Assembly (NCBI RefSeq): GCF_003583765.1
Contig: NZ_QXQA01000001.1
Span: forward strand, 682,001-746,000
Reading direction: 5' to 3'
Source: Paenibacillus nanensis
GTDB taxonomy: Bacteria > Bacillota > Bacilli > Paenibacillales > Paenibacillaceae
Length of the DNA stretch: 64,000 bases
This document shows positions 62,853-64,000 of this stretch, piece after piece; within the stretch, counting starts at the first letter, position 1; each line of letters starts with the position of its first letter. The notes under the pieces were generated by a model, which did not search any database, was not told the DNA's origin, and saw only the letters and a list, made by a program, of their open reading frames with translations. The position numbers and the translations under genes were made by a program.

Positions 62853-64000
62853 GCTAACCGCTTGCGCGTAGCGTTTCTGGAATTGGCTCGGCGTCATGCC
62901 GGTCCATTTTTTGAAGGTGGAGCTGAAGTGGCGCTCCTCGCCGTAGCCGACAAGCTTGGCGACCGCATAAATTTTAAAATGCTCGCGCAGCAGCTCTTTG
63001 GCCCGCTCGACACGGTATTGGTGCAAATAATCCAAAAAATTTACACCGAGCTCCTGTTTGAACAGTGAGCTTAAATACGAGTTGCTGACGAACGTTTCTT
63101 TGGCGGCGAGCTCCAGCGTCAAGTTCGTGTCGTATTTGGCGCGGATCAGCTCCAGCGTCGCTTGTACGGTTCGGTGCAGCTGCTTCTGATGAGGAGAGGT
63201 TTGCACGATGCTCTGAACAATCATTTGAAGAATGACGGAGCAATCGTCAAGCGTCTCCATATTCGGGATCCGTTCAATCCAGTTGACCAGGTCGTTCTGC
63301 CACTCAATTGTGCCCGGGAACCGTTCCTGCGCCAGCCGCTGCAGCGCCATGATGATGCCGCTTACCCGCCAGATGATCTCGGACCGCGAATAAACCGTCT
63401 GCTGCTTCAAGTAGGAGATTCCCGCTTCAATCGCATCGACGGCGCCGCCATATTGGCCGACTTGCAGATGGGCGAGAAGCTCCTTCTCGACACGTTCAAG
63501 GTAAGGGTCGTCCATGATGGAGGTTTTCCCGTCATGCTTCATATTCAGCTTCGAGTAGAGAAAAATGCCGCCTTTACCCTGGTAAAACCTGGACTCCAGC
63601 GCTTTGCAAGCCTCCTCGTAGGCGGTTCGCGCGTCATTGACGGACGGCTGAACGGAGCTTAAGGAGAAGCTGACGGACAAATGCAAATAGCTTTCCAAAT
63701 TACGCTTCAGCTGCTGAAGCGGCTCGCAGCTGTCAGACGCCCGCCCGCCGTTCGAACTGACGTTAGCCATCCACAGCAGCTCGTCGCCATGGCGGAACAC
63801 TTCAAGCTTGCCGTTATAATAGGGCCGCAGCGTTTCATCCGTAATATTGAGAATCGCGTAACGCATCAGCTCCAGGTCCCGGTTGTTCATGCCTCGATTC
63901 CCGCTCTCCATCGCATCGATCTCAATTCGGCCTACCACAATCGGCTCAGGCTGAAGCGCTAAATTGACCTCGCGCATCGCCACGGTCCTCTCTTCTAGGG
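62838..64000 (-). CDS. AraC-family regulator, probably YesN-type response regulator (5' end outside window)
   Basis: Transcription factor with a C-terminal AraC HTH pair (LAAKETFVSNSYLSSLFKQELG and VGYGEERHFSSTFKKWTGMTPSQF). The middle region (VVGRIEIDAMES, RYAILNITDETL, ELLWMANVSSN, LSVSFSLSSVQPS) resembles the GGDEF-like linker domain of YesN-type regulators, which follow an N-terminal receiver. The frame is open to the window edge (LEERTVAMREVN), so I believe the receiver part is cut off. ATG 63977 with GAGAGG upstream could still be a true start. Such regulators often control carbohydrate uptake or glycoside hydrolases. Confidence 0.85.
   Translation of the reverse strand, partial: LEERTVAMREVNLALQPEPIVVGRIEIDAMESGNRGMNNRDLELMRYAILNITDETLRPYYNGKLEVFRHGDELLWMANVSSNGGRASDSCEPLQQLKRNLESYLHLSVSFSLSSVQPSVNDARTAYEEACKALESRFYQGKGGIFLYSKLNMKHDGKTSIMDDPYLERVEKELLAHLQVGQYGGAVDAIEAGISYLKQQTVYSRSEIIWRVSGIIMALQRLAQERFPGTIEWQNDLVNWIERIPNMETLDDCSVILQMIVQSIVQTSPHQKQLHRTVQATLELIRAKYDTNLTLELAAKETFVSNSYLSSLFKQELGVNFLDYLHQYRVERAKELLREHFKIYAVAKLVGYGEERHFSSTFKKWTGMTPSQFQKRYAQAVSEGSC

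Overview
The window looks like chromosomal DNA of a Paenibacillus-type, spore-forming, Gram-positive bacterium (Bacillales). Supporting signs are AGGAGG ribosome binding sites with ATG, GTG and TTG starts, lipoproteins with lipoboxes, Spo0M and CotX/CotW-like spore proteins, a CIRCE element, a yybP-ykoY manganese riboswitch and an S-layer-homology (SLH) anchored glucanase. I saw no tRNA, rRNA, CRISPR array, prophage or insertion sequence. The gene content of the first 15 kb (purD, yerB, yerC, dgkB, rlmCD) follows a block known from Bacillus subtilis, so this part is core backbone.

1-15 kb: the end of purD; an envelope module (polysaccharide deacetylase lipoprotein, FG-GAP-like lipoprotein, OmpR/HisKA two-component pair); a 39-codon membrane ORF on the opposite strand; an alpha/beta hydrolase; yerB; a DUF47-pit phosphate transport pair behind PhoP-box-like repeats; a convergent YqfQ-like gene; and a yerC - CbiX-like - dgkB - rlmCD operon. 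It ends in a short locus resembling the antisense RNA of a type I toxin-antitoxin system with a decayed toxin.

15-29.6 kb: a five-gene oligopeptide ABC transporter operon on the minus strand (oppD, oppF, oppB, oppC, oppA); a small unknown gene; spo0M; a YqkD-like hydrolase overlapping tail to tail with a 7TM-PAS-GGDEF protein; then, transcribed the other way, a GAF-PAS-GGDEF-EAL protein whose mRNA has a promoter, a structured leader and an intrinsic terminator before the start codon. A ThDP enzyme and a carboxymuconolactone-decarboxylase-like protein follow.

29.6-44 kb: htpG under a perfect CIRCE; a CBS-domain protein; spore coat genes (two CotX-type, one small basic protein, one CotW-like); a clpP paralogue; a sigma factor and a HAD phosphatase; then minus-strand genes for a MalT-like regulator, gluconokinase and a SWIM-SNF2 helicase.

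44-64 kb: the most unusual part. A sigma factor gene is followed at 15-20 bp spacings by an unrecognised protein, a pentapeptide-DinB-GyrI triple fusion and a DUF4184 membrane protein. Next come a luciferase-like monooxygenase, an M15 peptidase, a MocR regulator that may use a non-AUG start and is divergent from a DJ-1/PfpI-RidA fusion, a thioredoxin-like gene, a riboswitch-controlled terC-family gene, tdk, a 2494-residue GH3-GH30-SLH surface enzyme, a 52-bp tandem repeat and an AraC-type regulator cut by the window edge.

The best candidates for undescribed biology are the sigma-factor operon with the triple fusion (44262-48267), the leader RNA before the GGDEF-EAL gene (25095-25267), the DJ-1-RidA/MocR pair (50194-52744) and the GH3-GH30 fusion enzyme. 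All functional names rest on motif recognition by eye, without database searches.
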